From: Lanius collurio
Taxonomy: Eukaryota > Chordata > Aves > Passeriformes > Laniidae
Length of the DNA: 64,000 nucleotides
Assembly: GCA_020086605.1 (NCBI GenBank)
Contig: JACBWW010000015.1
Coordinates: 10,419,097-10,483,096, forward strand
Direction of reading: 5' to 3'
In this document: positions 1 to 11,906 of the stretch, piece after piece
Numbering within the stretch: the first letter of the stretch is position 1
How the letters are laid out: each line of letters starts with the position of its first letter
Notes under the pieces: generated by a model
Databases searched by the model: none
The model's input: only the letters and a program-made list of their open reading frames with translations
Told to the model about the DNA's origin: nothing
Made by a program: the position numbers and the translations under genes

Positions 1-2918
1 AACTTGAATAGCTCTGATATGACAAGGCTTTTCTTCTACTTTTAGTAGCAATCTGTGATGATTTCCAGGGTGTTTGCTCCTTCAATGGTATAAAGGAATG
101 TCAGACTGTTGGAACTTCTTCTTTGAGCTGAAAAATGGGATTTCATCATAACTAAGACTACTTCTTTTCTTAAGGACTCCAATTTCTCTCTTTTTGTAAA
201 CAAGTTCTATATTCTACTGCCCAGCCTCCCTGCAGCAACTGATAAAAGATGGCTTTTTATTTTCTATCTTGTATTACGTGCAGATACGTTTTAAGGGACT
301 CTCAAACCCTTCATTAATGGATAGGTTTCTCCTCCATACTACTGCATTTACCATCATGTAAGGCATGAACACACATATGGACAACTCCACTGTAGATTTC
401 TGTTGATGACTACATTTGATTAGATCAGCCGAACTCCTAGAGGCCATAGGGCAAAGATATTTTGGCAGTGTATCTTGACAATAAATTTATGAGAAGGTGG
501 AGTGGGAGACATATTACTCCCTTTTTTGTTGATACACAGTACAATGATAATCACAAATAGAGGAGGAGGAAATTACAACTTCCATTTGTGGGATTTATTT
601 ATTTTATTAGGTTCCATTGTGATAGTCATAAAACCAATGGATTTGGTCCAATTTCAGTTTTTAGTCCAAGTAGCATTAACTGAATATGGAATAGAATACA
701 TAGCTAAACATAAAAAATAAATCATTTTGTTAAATTAGGAAAAAGATAACAAGGAAGACTTACACCAAGAGTGGAATATGTCGGTGTAATCTGATGCATA
801 TATGGAACATCAGATGACACTGCATACAGCTATTTTTTTCTAAAGAAGAAAATCTGGAAGTGTAAAAAGCAGGAAAATAAAAAATATTCATCATCAAAGA
901 CAAGTTAATATTTTCAAGGGTAATTTTCAAGTACTTAAAATTTTTATCTTAGCTACTAGTAAAATATCTTGAAGTAAAATAACCTTTAAAATCTCTATTT
1001 TTTTTTGTTTTGCTTCTTGATGACTTTGACAGGTCCATCAGTTGTGCTTTAGTGTTTTTCTGTTTCAATTGAGGATAATTGTGCCATACTAATGCCATCG
1101 ATCATAAAAACTCATGCTGTTGCCTTCAAAATGAAATAGTTCTGTGGGTTTGTTACTTTTTATTTTTTTCAATATTTTTAATTTCTCTTAATTGTGTCCA
1201 AAGAATTGTGTTATAAAGCACAGTTCAGTTTGCCATTGATTAATATGACTTCTTAGGTTTTTCTCTGAAATTTTATTGAGACATATCTGTGTATCTTGGG
1301 GAGACAACTGGCATGATAGATATTTATCAAGTAAAGCTACTAAGACATTTTCAAGACCAATTTGAGAGTACTTGATTAACTTTTAATATTTACTAGGTTT
1401 CATTTTGGTTATCAACTGTATGCTCTTGTGTTACTGAATTTGCCCACTATGACATCATCATATATGGCAAGATAATTTATCCTTTAGATTCTTTCCCCTA
1501 GTCACAAAACAAAAGTTCTCTGCCTCGTGCGCTGTATTTTAGGAATAGACTTGAAAAAATTAATGTAACTGTTCCAGGCCATTAAGTAGCTCTCTTTCTA
1601 ACTGTGCCTTTTTTAGGTAATGTCATAGTCCTATCACCTAACAAGATTATGTGATCTGAATGCTGCTGACTTGACAGGTTTATGGCCATCATAGGCAACA
1701 AGACATCTCCCCTGTCTAGAACTGGGAATAAGACTAAAAGCCTTTTGACTGTGATTTATGGCCTAAATTCTCTCTGAAAGGCTTTATGCAATTTTAATAG
1801 AATCTTCCTGTCACATCTGATACTGAATGGTACCTATTTACCTAATTTCCTGAGATAATTTATGCTGGCATTTTATTTTATGGCAGAGCTAAACAAGTTT
1901 ATACTTGTTGACAGCATCATAGGCAAAGATTTTATTTCAAACTTCCAAGTAATTCAGCTCATGAACCATTTTTTCTTCCTGCTAGAGCAGACTGGATTGA
2001 GTTAATGTGCTATGGGAAAGAACTTATACATGATTAATTATAAAGAGTTATACAAAATGTAGAAAAATAAGCTAATGTTCATATTTGAACAAAACTTAAG
2101 TGTCAACTGTTGACTTTTAACTGATAAATAATAGTCTTATATAAATAAACCAGATCTTTGTTTATTGTATTAGCTAACCTGAAATGAAATTAAAGTGCAT
2201 GTCATGTAAGAACAGACTGCAATTTTGAAAGAATTTTTAATGACAATTATTTTAAAAATACTTGAAGCAAGAAATAGAAACTTTAAAAAAAGTGTTGACT
2301 TCACAAATAAATTATGTTTTATATATTTTCATTTGTATATAAACCAAACAAATCTGAATTTCTTATAGAAAAAGAATGAAATTAAAAGCAGTTATGTGCA
2401 TAACTTTTTTCATTCGGCTGGATTGGGGAAGCTGAGCATAAAGTAATTCATGTCAACCTCATCTTCACTTTTAACACAATTATTTTTAATGCACAAAAAT
2501 AATTTAAAACTTACATGGCTCAGCAAAAACATAGTAATTATGGTATAGATTTACCCTGTAACATAAGGGTAAGTGTTTATGCATTAGAGATGTGAGAAAA
2601 GAGAGTAACACTCTCTTTATCATCTGTATAGGATTAATCAGAACAGTTGACAAGTGGTGGCTATCAGTGAAGTAGGGAGACAGCATCCCTTTGAACAGCC
2701 TGAAATTACTTTTTTAATGCAATTGAAAGTGCAGTAGATTATAATAGGACAATTCTGAAAAATAATGTTGAACTAAACACTTTTGTTGTATGACCTACTG
2801 CATTTTCATCATTGTCCTATTTTCTATTCCATCTACTTTTGACCTTCTGCCATTGTGGAATTGAAGGCATTGAAAGGGACAGTGGTTTCCTATCTGGCCG
2901 TGGAAAGCTTAGAACAAT

Positions 2919-2955
2919 CAGCTGATAAGAAACCGTTGATTCTTTTTATCAGCTG
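2919..2955. repeat. Inverted repeat, 10-bp perfect arms
   Basis: The arm CAGCTGATAA at 2919-2928 is exactly reverse-complemented at 2946-2955, with a 17-base spacer. Each arm contains the E-box CAGCTG and a GATAA core. No mobile element is recognised around it. It may be a hairpin, a paired transcription-factor site or chance. Confidence 0.6.
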
Positions 2956-3876
2956 TTTAGTTTTGATAGAAATTCAGATAAAATATTTACAAAATATTGA
3001 ATACTAAACTTGTGTTTTGGTGAGATGAAACTTGGAATTAGCAACAGTGGTTCTATATTCATGAACAATCATTATTTGCATTTTCCTCTGCAATTTTTTT
3101 ATTTGGAATATTATTCAATGCAGAGAAGTGTCTTTTTTCTGCTTTCCCCTATTTTTAAAGCTGTTTTAAACTGCATTGTTCTCTTAGTGCATCAAACAAA
3201 GAAATTTTTCAGATATTAAGGTTTTAATTGATATCCATTTTATTTCAGTACGTCTGGATATATAGTATTGTATGCTGATTACTGAAAATTTGAACAGCTT
3301 ATTATAATGCCAAAAGGAAGTAGAAGAGCTAAATTTAGTCTTCAAACTCACTCAATGTCAATTTTGGATAAACACACATACGTATTGTATTTCCAAAATG
3401 CATTGAATGTTTTAAGAAAAGAAAAGTAGGGAGGAAGAACACTAGTTGACATAGCTGAAATCTTTGAAATTGTCTTTTGAGACAGAAAAGTGACTATAAT
3501 GACATTCATTACCAATGAGATGAGAAAGGGGAGGATACAGAATTTATTTGGAAAGGGATATTGTAGTACCCTCATTCATTTAGTGCTATAAATACCATGG
3601 CTTTTTGCAGTTCCCATTTCCATCCAAAGTGGATAAGAATTTACACTGCTATTAGTCTGCTGCAGAATTTCATGAATTACTAAGGACAGAGTTTAGTGAA
3701 ATATGTGCAACCTGTTACCATTCAACCAACACAGACAATGTATAACAAAGATGAGGAGCAGGCATTCAGATGTTATGTTAGCTGCTCCTAATCAAAGTCT
3801 GGGGCTGTACACAAAACCATAGAATAGCTATGTAAGGACCATGAAGAGTGATTTTTATGGAGCTGTAAGTATGCTT

Positions 3877-3877
<1 letters not shown>

Positions 3878-3908
<31 letters not shown>

Positions 3909-3920
3909 AGAAAGAAAACC
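3878..3920. repeat. A-rich simple repeat
   Basis: A run of about 18 A is followed by GAAAA and GAAA units. It could be the tail of an old retroposed sequence, but no recognisable body precedes it and no target-site duplication is evident. Confidence 0.8.
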
Positions 3921-5284
3921 TCTTTCAAGAAAACTTGGATTCTCCCTTGTTTTGTGGTGCTGGGGGAGGAGAGAGACGAACAATGCAGACTTCTTTTGGA
4001 TGACAATATAAAAGGCCCAGCAACAAAAGGTGTAATAAAATGGGTGCTTTAATAAGATATAATAAAAAGAGGGCTATAGATAGTGAGTAAATCTTGCAGC
4101 CATTCACATGCTGGGCATTGTGGATTTATGCAGCATAGGATTAATTGTGGATGGATTTTCTCATAGCAAGCTGTACAGATCCCGTCCATGGAGAGGTTCC
4201 CCCTCCCTCCCATACTGTGGTGGTTTTATCTGGTGTAACAGAGAAACCCATACACCTTCTGGCAGGTTGCAATGTTATATTTGTTATGTGACCCATGAGT
4301 GGGCTTTTATGGGCATTCCAGCACGTACCCTTGCAGCAGGTACCCATGTGACACGCAGGCTTCCCAAGCCTTAAGTACAAGGCCCCATGTAGCAGGCATA
4401 GCCTACTCAAGGTCACAAACTTCTGGAATATGATGTCTTCTGTAAGGCTCACAGTACTTTTCCTGATACTATTAAGTAACTACATGGAATCAGGGCTAGA
4501 GAGATGATGATATTCTGTCTTAAAACCAGAAAATTTTGCTGAGTTCTATCAATAATTATGTATTCTTACATCATGAAGTTTACAAATGTTTGAGAATTCA
4601 GTATAAAGTGTGGCTGAAAATGTTAATTTGTGCTGAACCAAAAAGGAAGGCAAACAATATGTTCCTTAGCATACTTTATACTTATTGTACTTGTTCCATC
4701 ATTGAACTCTTTATCTCAAGAGTTGACATCTTTCCTGAACATAAGTTATAGGTCTGATTAAAAATCTGATTCTTGATCTGTTAGGAGATATGGTGGCTGT
4801 TGTTTGTGATTTTATATTGCATTCTTAAATTATGTCTTTTCTTCCAGCTGATTTGCTAACTTAAAAATTATTGTGTGAGGCTTTTAAAATGCTTTTCTTA
4901 TCCTGCCCATTTTCTTGAGCAAAGCTTAGAATCATACATATCATTTTGCATTGACACAAATTAATGTGTTCTGTACTTAGCATCTTAAATCATTTTGTTT
5001 TATCCTGTGCAATTTCATGCAGCTGCATAATTGTAATTAATTTTTATTTTCGTTTCTATGTCACCCCTGGAAAAACACTGATAAACTTTAGAACATTATG
5101 GCTGAATTTATGGGACCTCAAGTGCTGTGTATTACATGGTTATTTCCTCACAATGTGAAGGGAAAACTAATTTTAAAGGAAATCCTCCAGGTTGCCCTGG
5201 GGAAATCAATTTTCTTTATTACATAAGAAAGGCTGTGCAAGATAGCATAGAAAATACAGAATTGTGATCTGCATCTGGAGCTGC

Positions 5285-6130
5285 TGTTTGGGCGTGTAGG
5301 GATGAGCTTAAAAGTTACAGAACCCATTTGGAGCTGAGTGTGGTGAATGACATAAAGGGCGAAAGATGGGCTTGTACAGAGACATCATCAGGAAAAAGAA
5401 GGCTAAGGGCAAATGTGGGCCTACTGAATGGGTGGGGACCTTGTGGCAGAGGATATGGAAGGGGGACATGTTGTACTGAAGGTTTCTTCAAGTTGTTCTT
5501 TCCTGGCAAAACTGTTCCTAGGAATGTGACACCGCTGGGAATGTTTGGGAAGGACATCATCCTCTGGCAAGGAAGCCGGATCCATGGTGTATAGGATGTG
5601 ATTGAGACCATTTAGACAATGTGGCCTTTCACAGGTGAAAGGGCCTGGATAGGATGCACCCACCAGCACTGGGCAAACTGGCCCATGGCATTGGGAGGCC
5701 ACTCTGGACAATCTATGAAGGATTGTGGTGATTGAGGAGGTTCCTGCAGACTGTAAGAAAGCCAGCACTGCTCTTCAGGGGCAAGAGGGAGAATCCAAGA
5801 CATGATAGGTGCATCAGCCTCCCCTTGATTTCTGGATTGGAGATGGAACATTTCACCCTGGAAACCATTCCCAGAGCTAGAAGGCATTTAGGAGCAATCA
5901 GGATGGATTTACAGAGGAAAAATTCCTGGTCAACCTGACATCTCTCTGCAGTGAGGTGACTGGTAGGGTGGATTTAAAAGATATTGTTTAGCATATCCTT
6001 AGAAATCTTCTGGTGCCCTCAAGACAAACCTATGAAGTTCAGGCTAGATACCTAGGCAGGGGGGTGAATCCAAAAGTGGCTGAAGTACCAGACCCAAAGG
6101 CCTGCACCATATCCCAGGGCTGTTTTTTCT
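5285..6130 (+). mobile_element. CR1 LINE, decayed reverse-transcriptase (ORF2) segment
   Basis: This segment follows, in order and on the + strand, the layout of the CR1 ORF2 region running into the reverse-transcriptase domain. Landmarks include the GGGATGAGCTTAAAAG stretch near 5300, 'GGGCCTACTGAATG' near 5416, 'ATAGGATGCACCCACCAGCA' near 5650, the 'GGCAAGAGGGAGAATCCAAG' stretch near 5780, and a CTGGTCAACCTGACATC to GAGGTGACTGGTAGGGTGGA stretch near 5925-5975. The frame is broken by many stops and indels, so it is a pseudogene. Open frames on both strands here are by-products. The 3' boundary is uncertain; decayed CR1 sequence may continue to about 6190. Recognition is from memory of the family, not alignment. 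Confidence 0.75.
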
Positions 6131-6370
6131 GTCTCCTATCTGTTGAAATACAAATGATATTTAGGAAAATCATAGTATCCAGGCATTTTCTGGAGTGATA
6201 GCTCCTGTTCTCACTCCCAACTTTCAGCTGTCAGCAGCTGAGGAACTTCTGTGTACCAAAATAATTTTTAATAATGTGTTTCATTGCTTTTTCCAAACTT
6301 TTTTTTTAAAGCATACTAATGTTTTATCTTTTGCAGCACTGTGTTTCAGTGAATGTCCCAATTTCATTAC

Positions 6371-6395
6371 GTGTGTGTGTGTGTGTGTGTGTGTG
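6371..6395. repeat. (GT)12 microsatellite
   Basis: An uninterrupted alternating GT run of 25 bases in the intron, likely length-polymorphic. Alternating purine-pyrimidine DNA of this kind can adopt Z-DNA. Confidence 0.95.
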
Positions 6396-7203
6396 ACATC
6401 TGTGTTTTCTGAGTTGTATTCCTTTCCTTTAAGCTGTTTGGAGGGGGTTTTTTTATTTAAGATCATTACGTTGCAATATGCTTTGGTTTTCGGTGATGGT
6501 GTTTTAAAAATTTTATTCCATTGCATGCTGAGTTCTAAATATTTACAACGTGCAAAATTATATTTTCTTTATTTGTTTTTTCCCTCTACAGACAGAAAGA
6601 GTAATATTAGGATAATATAATTTTCATTATTCTCAAAGGTCTAAAATCCAATTGTAAACAAGATGGCCAAATAAAATTTATGTTTTCATGGAAAAACCAA
6701 TGTAAACATTTAGTTGATTACCATGCCATCTTATACTTCTGATCTTGGTCTTCCAAAGATAATGGCAAACACTATGCAACATGACAACTTTGGTAGCATG
6801 GTTGCTCTACAGCCATACAGAAGAATAACTTGTTTTGATTTTGCGTATCTCTGTCTAAACTATGTCCTGAACTTGGTCTCTTCAAAGTCCAGGATTTAAA
6901 GGAAATTATGAAAATTGCATCACCTGTCAATAATATGCATTGTTTATGTGCATGAAAACTGCACGTGCTTTTTGTAGTGGATTATGAAACACACTGTTGA
7001 TACTGGTTAATGGAGTTAGCTTGGGGGAATTTAGTGGGAGTGATGGGATTTACCCTATCCCAAATAACTACTATGGCTAAACACAATTTTGTCATGTGAC
7101 GTAGAGAGCTATTGTTAATTCACTGTTTCCATTGATTTACCTGTAGGAGTATTTTCGTGAATTAGAGGTTGAAGCATCGTAATTATTTCAGAATTAATAT
7201 ATC

Positions 7204-7263
7204 ATTCTTATTTTATCTTGTTCACTTGTATTTTCTGTTCTTTCTTTCTCTTACATGCTGCAG
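7204..7263 (+). promoter_or_regulatory. FSTL5: Microexon 3' splice site with pyrimidine tract and UGC motifs
   Basis: About 45 bases of mostly T and C lead to ACATGCTGCAG, with the AG at 7262-7263. Two TGC triplets sit at 7256-7258 and 7259-7261, next to the acceptor. UGC placed between the pyrimidine tract and AG is the known signature of neuronal microexons activated by SRRM4 (nSR100). The signature is visible in the sequence; regulation by SRRM4 is inferred. Confidence 0.6.
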
Positions 7264-7290
7264 TTGCAAACATATTGTGGCGAGAGCAAG
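7264..7290 (+). CDS. FSTL5: Follistatin-like 5, 27-nt microexon
   Basis: This 27-base exon reads (x)TT then GCA to CAA then G, giving Leu(split)-A-N-I-L-W-R-E-Q-Gly(split). It lies in the linker between the Ig domains and the C-terminal propeller-like region of this secreted follistatin/SPARC-family protein, just before the [10 protein letters not shown] segment of the next exon. It is bounded by a strong acceptor (CTGCAG) and an AAG|GTACTA donor that departs from consensus after GTA. Both flanking introns are phase 1, so skipping it removes nine codons without changing frame. As I recall, human FSTL5 isoforms of 846 and 837 residues differ by nine residues, which would fit this exon. The ANILWRE string is what I remember of FSTL5 at this place. 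It is far too short for ordinary gene finding. Confidence 0.9.
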
Positions 7291-7834
7291 GTACTAATGG
7301 CGATTACTTTTGTTCATATTTTCTGTATTACGATGAAATGCTCATCTGTTGTTTCGTGTGTGTGCGTGTCTATGGTTGTTCATACTCTACAGTTACAGTA
7401 ATTACCTACTCCCTTGCAACACTGAGGATTTTCATTTAAAGAAAAATTACAGTGGTAATGAATCCCTTAAAGCCTCATACTTTTGTAAACTGCTTTTCTT
7501 TTTTGGGAGAGAGCAGTAAATAAGCTGTTCACAATTTTCAGACAATTGCTCAAAGATGTACAAGAAGCTCAGATTTACCATGTAGACATTTAATTTTTTT
7601 TTGCCATGATAAAATTTCCAACCAGTCAGCCTGTATGCTGTTGAGATTGATTTTTTTTGTATGAATCTCTCTTATTTGACAACATTGTAGTCTTAAGCAG
7701 TTTAAAATTGAGATACCTGTTGTTGCGTAATGAAACCAAGCATCTTATACTCATGAAAGGTTTGTAAGTAAATGTTGGGACAGGGAATGGATGCTTGTAA
7801 TGAACTGAAGGATAAATGTAAATATATCAGAACA

Positions 7835-8083
7835 AGAGGACGCTTCTCAAGCTGTGTCAAGGAAGGTATAGGTTGGATATCAGGAAAAAGCTTTTCACGG
7901 AAAGAGTAATAAAGTGCTGTAATGGTCTGCCCAGGGAGGAGGTAGAATCACCATCTCTAGAAGTGTTTAAAAAAAGACTGGACTTGGCACTTGGTGCCAT
8001 AGCCTAGTTGAGGTGTTAGGGCATGGGTTGCACTCGATGATCTTGGAGGTCTCTTCCAACCTCGTTATTCTGTGATTCTGTGA
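7835..8083 (+). mobile_element. CR1 LINE 3' end (+ strand)
   Basis: A truncated CR1 with the expected 3' block: 'TTGGATATCAGGAAAAAGC', TGGTCTGCCCAGGGAGGAGG, 'GATGATCTTGGAGGTCTCTT' and the terminal octamer-like repeat ATTCTGTGATTCTGTGA at 8067-8083. The 5' boundary is approximate. It is inserted in the same orientation as FSTL5. Confidence 0.9.
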
Positions 8084-8386
8084 AATAAAGACACAATCAG
8101 GTGTTACAAAAGTAATGGAAATTTTATTTTACAAGCAAAAGATAGATATTAGTTTTCAAATATATATGACATAATCTCAAAAATTATTCTCACATTCCAG
8201 AAAAATACCATAAACAAAGTGTTGTCATGCGTTCCCATTTTGTTGTTCTAAGTCATGTGTTCTTCATCTAAAGTTGCAATTTAGGAATTAATATATTTCA
8301 GGAGTAAGAAATTGTTTAAATTATTTCCATTGGAAGACTGATAACACAAGAGAATAAGATAATAAGTGGATCAGGCTTTGCTGTGG

Positions 8387-8429
8387 ATTCATGATATTTT
8401 AAAATATCATGATTCATGGTATTTTAAAA
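8387..8429. repeat. 24-bp perfect palindrome inside an imperfect 25-bp tandem duplication
   Basis: Positions 8389-8412 read the same on both strands, each half being TCATGATATTTT. The stretch ATTCATGATATTTTAAAA at 8387-8404 recurs at 8412-8429 with one mismatch, so the palindrome sits across a tandem duplication of a 25-base unit. No transposon is recognised around it. Confidence 0.85.
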
Positions 8430-10680
8430 ATCTGTTTTAAATTAATTTAAAAATTCAGAAATCTGATATTTCATTTTCCAGTACATAGTAAGCTTTGGCA
8501 TTCCCAGTGTATTTATATTTATAAATATATATAAACGAACTAGCTTTATTTTTTTACTCATTTTACCAGTTGCTCAGCTGGTACAAACAATCATCTTCCT
8601 AATTGTGGTGGAGCTCAGCTGTGATCCTCCTGCTCTATTGGCCTTGAAGAGTGCAAATGATGTGTTTAGAGTTTCATACAATTCCATTGTTAATGATTGA
8701 ACTGACATGCCACATGGTTGTACCAAATTCTCAAAAGTATGGTGTTCTCACCTCTTGTTAAAAAAGTATCCATTATATTTTATCTCAAATAAAACTGAAA
8801 ACGTGATTACTATCCCCTTGATTTTTTTAGATGATTGTCAAGTCAATTTGTTGCCTTCAGTGGTTAGAATGCATTTAGGAAAACTTAAATTCTATGACCA
8901 AAAAAAAACAATTAAAAATAATAGTGTACCAGAGGGCTTATGGTAAAGACATTCAAGTTTCTCTGTGACTAATGTGAAACTAAACAAAAAGCAATTTGTA
9001 GTAGCAGATTTCTCCTGCATTTCTCATTGGCCAATCCTTGTGTTTCCAACAAATGCTGTTATTAATTACAACACTGGAAATATTTTTCAAGAGAGCAATA
9101 CCCTGAAGATGCCAATAAACATCACCACCGACTTCTCTGGGCCATGCGTACTCTGCCATTTTCTGTTATCAAAGTATTAACAGATAGGAAGGAAAGGATG
9201 GGTGATTAGTAGGACAATGAAGATCATGAAACCATACATAGGCCTTAGTGCCTACAGATATTTCTATATCAAGTGCACAAATATTTTATCACAAACACTT
9301 GCATCAGAAAATTTGAATGGATTTTGAAGGTACATGTGTATCACATAATAATAAAATAGATAAATAAATGTAAATATATTCATATATATGCAAAAAAACC
9401 TCAGCCACCACCATTTTTTTAAAATCAGTTAGCCAGTTTTAAGTATCAGTTTAGTCTAAATAAAGCAAATCTATTTGTCTGTTGCTTCTGGCACTGCATT
9501 AAAAATGTGCAAGATTGTATTTAGTGGGGGGAGGATTGCAAAATTAAGTCTTTAAAGGAATAGCTCCTGTAGTTGAGAATAAGTGGCTTGCCTAGGTGAT
9601 TAGATATTTATGCAGATTATATATTTGTATAGGTATCTGTACCCACTGAGTCAAATTAAGAGTTTTGGGTCATAATAAGTTGTAAAGGGAAATTAACTAA
9701 TTGGATCTGCAGGTAAAGGTTCATTACATGAACTGACTGCCGTAACTTGGTATGGAAATGGAAGAAGGACATTTCTTGCTGTGTGTCCATCACTGATTTT
9801 GAGGAACAATTTTGTAGAACATTATTATCCAGACTTTGGAAACAAAGCCTTAAATTTTGGCTGTTTATTAGACATAAATATTATCTGTACACTGGAAATC
9901 TTGCTTTAGAGTATTGGCCCCTGAGGTGGAAATTTTAGGAGCCTGTTTATCAAATGTCTGGGTCACCTGGGGCTATCAGCTGAGATACTTCCTCACTATC
10001 TGGTATTGCTTATCCTGCTAATAACTGTAATATACTTCAGCCAATGAGAGGAGGGAGAAGGGAACACCCTGTTTTGTCCCCAGCCAGGTTCATGTATTCA
10101 TCCCCAAGACACAACATACCAGTTGCTCAGCTAGAGATCTCTACACTGTGTTCACAGGTACAGGCAGCCTAACATCAGCCAGCCTTATCTGCAAATTCCA
10201 GCTGTTCTTACACGATACAATATCAAGCATTTTCTGCAGGGAGACCTTAACATACTGTCTGATGCAGCCTGTGTGGTTTATCTGCCAAGGCATACAAAAA
10301 TGCCAATGGTCAGAGTGGGCATATTGCCCTGAGTATGCCCTGTTCCCTGAACAGACATGACTGGGGAGTTTTCCATAAACCTAAGCCTGCTTCTGCATTA
10401 CACCAAATGCAGCATAGACAAATTGCTCTCCCACTTTTCAGTAACCTGTTAATAGTTAAATTTGGTATAAAGTGAGGAAAACCCTGCTTGGAGACTGCCC
10501 CTCCTTTCTTTCTGGGAAAATTTGGCCAGAAATGGGGAATGATTCCACAAGATTTCTCAAAGATAATTTACCTTGTGTGTTTTGGGTGTAGGCTGAACAT
10601 CTTCTGCATATTACTACATTTTGAGCAACTGTATTGGCTATGTGATTCCTTACAGGGACTTAAAACTTTTATTTATGTGT

Positions 10681-10718
10681 GTACATACATACATACATAC
10701 ATACATACATACACACAC
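10681..10718. repeat. (TACA)n / (CA)n microsatellite
   Basis: About seven TACA units followed by CACACACA in the intron. Confidence 0.95.
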
Positions 10719-11774
10719 AAACATGCATTTTCCCTACCCCCTCTTCATTTTCTCATTATTTTGTTATATATTAAGACCTGTTCTCTCTCTGTTAAAGTTG
10801 GTTTTCCTTCCGAATTTAGCATTTACAGAATTTCAGATTCAAATTTCTTTTTCCTGGGTTTCTCTCCTCTGTGCTCCTATACCACACATTGTTATGTCAA
10901 GTGGAAGCTTAGGTCCTGTGCCCAGGATAAATGCCCATTTTTACCATTGTAGCCAACAGTTTAGTTGTCAGAATGCTTATAGTTATAATTTCCTGTGTAC
11001 TATGATTTTCTTCGAAGAATTTTATGAATATGAACTGATCACCCATTACAGCATCCACATAGCAAATCAACAACTGTTGTCTTAGTTGGCACATGGAAAA
11101 CTAACGAGACTGTTCTTTTCTGTGGTTATAACCATGATCACAGATCTTGTGAGGCTTCATGCTGCTCATCTGCTTCCCACCTTCTCCACAAAACTTAGCA
11201 TCATGCCTTTCATTCAGCAACATTGTGGAAGAAGGATTGAATCGTTCTGTAAACACCTGTGGCCCTTCAACATTAGAATTAATATCTGCCCAACTCTGCC
11301 TTTCTAATAACATAAAATAGAGAATATTTCCTTTTCTGACTGAAATACCAAAGGTTTATAACAAAGACTCTGGTCTTCTCTTTCAGTGTTATACAGAAAT
11401 TATGTTAAGTCTTCCATCCCTAAGCAAAAGAAAAAAATATAAAAAAGAATGCATAGAGAATTTATATTAATTTGATTTCAGTGTAGATGATTTCACACCA
11501 TCACTTTTATTGCTGCTACTGTCAAACTGTGTATTTCTAGATTTGTATTCATAAAGACACTGTCTTGTCAATGGAGCAAATTATGTGAAATTCTGAATAA
11601 TGTAACAGTTTTGTTTTAGTTTTGCAACAAAAGATCCCATAAGTTTATCTGTATTACTGCTATATGCATTAACAAATTGATCTCTTACCGAACTGTGATT
11701 AGGTTTTTAGTTCAAGACAAGGATTTTCTTTGTCATTATTTAATTTATACATTTCAATGTGTTTTTGTCCCTAA

Positions 11775-11906
<132 letters not shown>

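Larger units (their letters stand above)
1..7263 (+). other. FSTL5: FSTL5 intron (3' part of the intron before the microexon)
   Basis: Intronic sequence upstream of the microexon. I looked for the preceding FSTL5 exon, which should encode the end of the second Ig domain and finish in phase 1, and did not find it, so this is read as one intron running off the left edge. Most is AT-rich unique DNA. It contains an A-rich run at 3878-3920, a GC-richer block of unknown origin at about 4100-4450, a CR1 reverse-transcriptase fossil at about 5285-6130 and a GT microsatellite at 6371-6395. The stretch just before the microexon is a long pyrimidine tract that serves as its acceptor. Confidence 0.75.

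Noticed and set aside
2919..2955. microRNA precursor
   Set aside because: The paired arms are only 10 bp with a 17-base spacer, far too short for a Drosha substrate.
4108..4452. Overlapping + and - frames as a possible small gene
   Set aside because: Two-strand openness with no recognisable protein or splice sites; kept only as an unexplained GC-rich block.
5315..5938. Frames of 68-115 codons on both strands
   Set aside because: Explained by the decayed CR1 ORF2 segment; the element's true frame is broken.
6195..6620. 141-codon + frame
   Set aside because: Hydrophobic, T-rich intron translation running through a GT microsatellite; no homology recognised and no splice support.
10488..11085. 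Two overlapping + frames of 154 codons each
   Set aside because: They run through a TACA/CA microsatellite, which stays open in several frames, and show no domain, no repeat protein similarity and no splice-site context. Chance frames.
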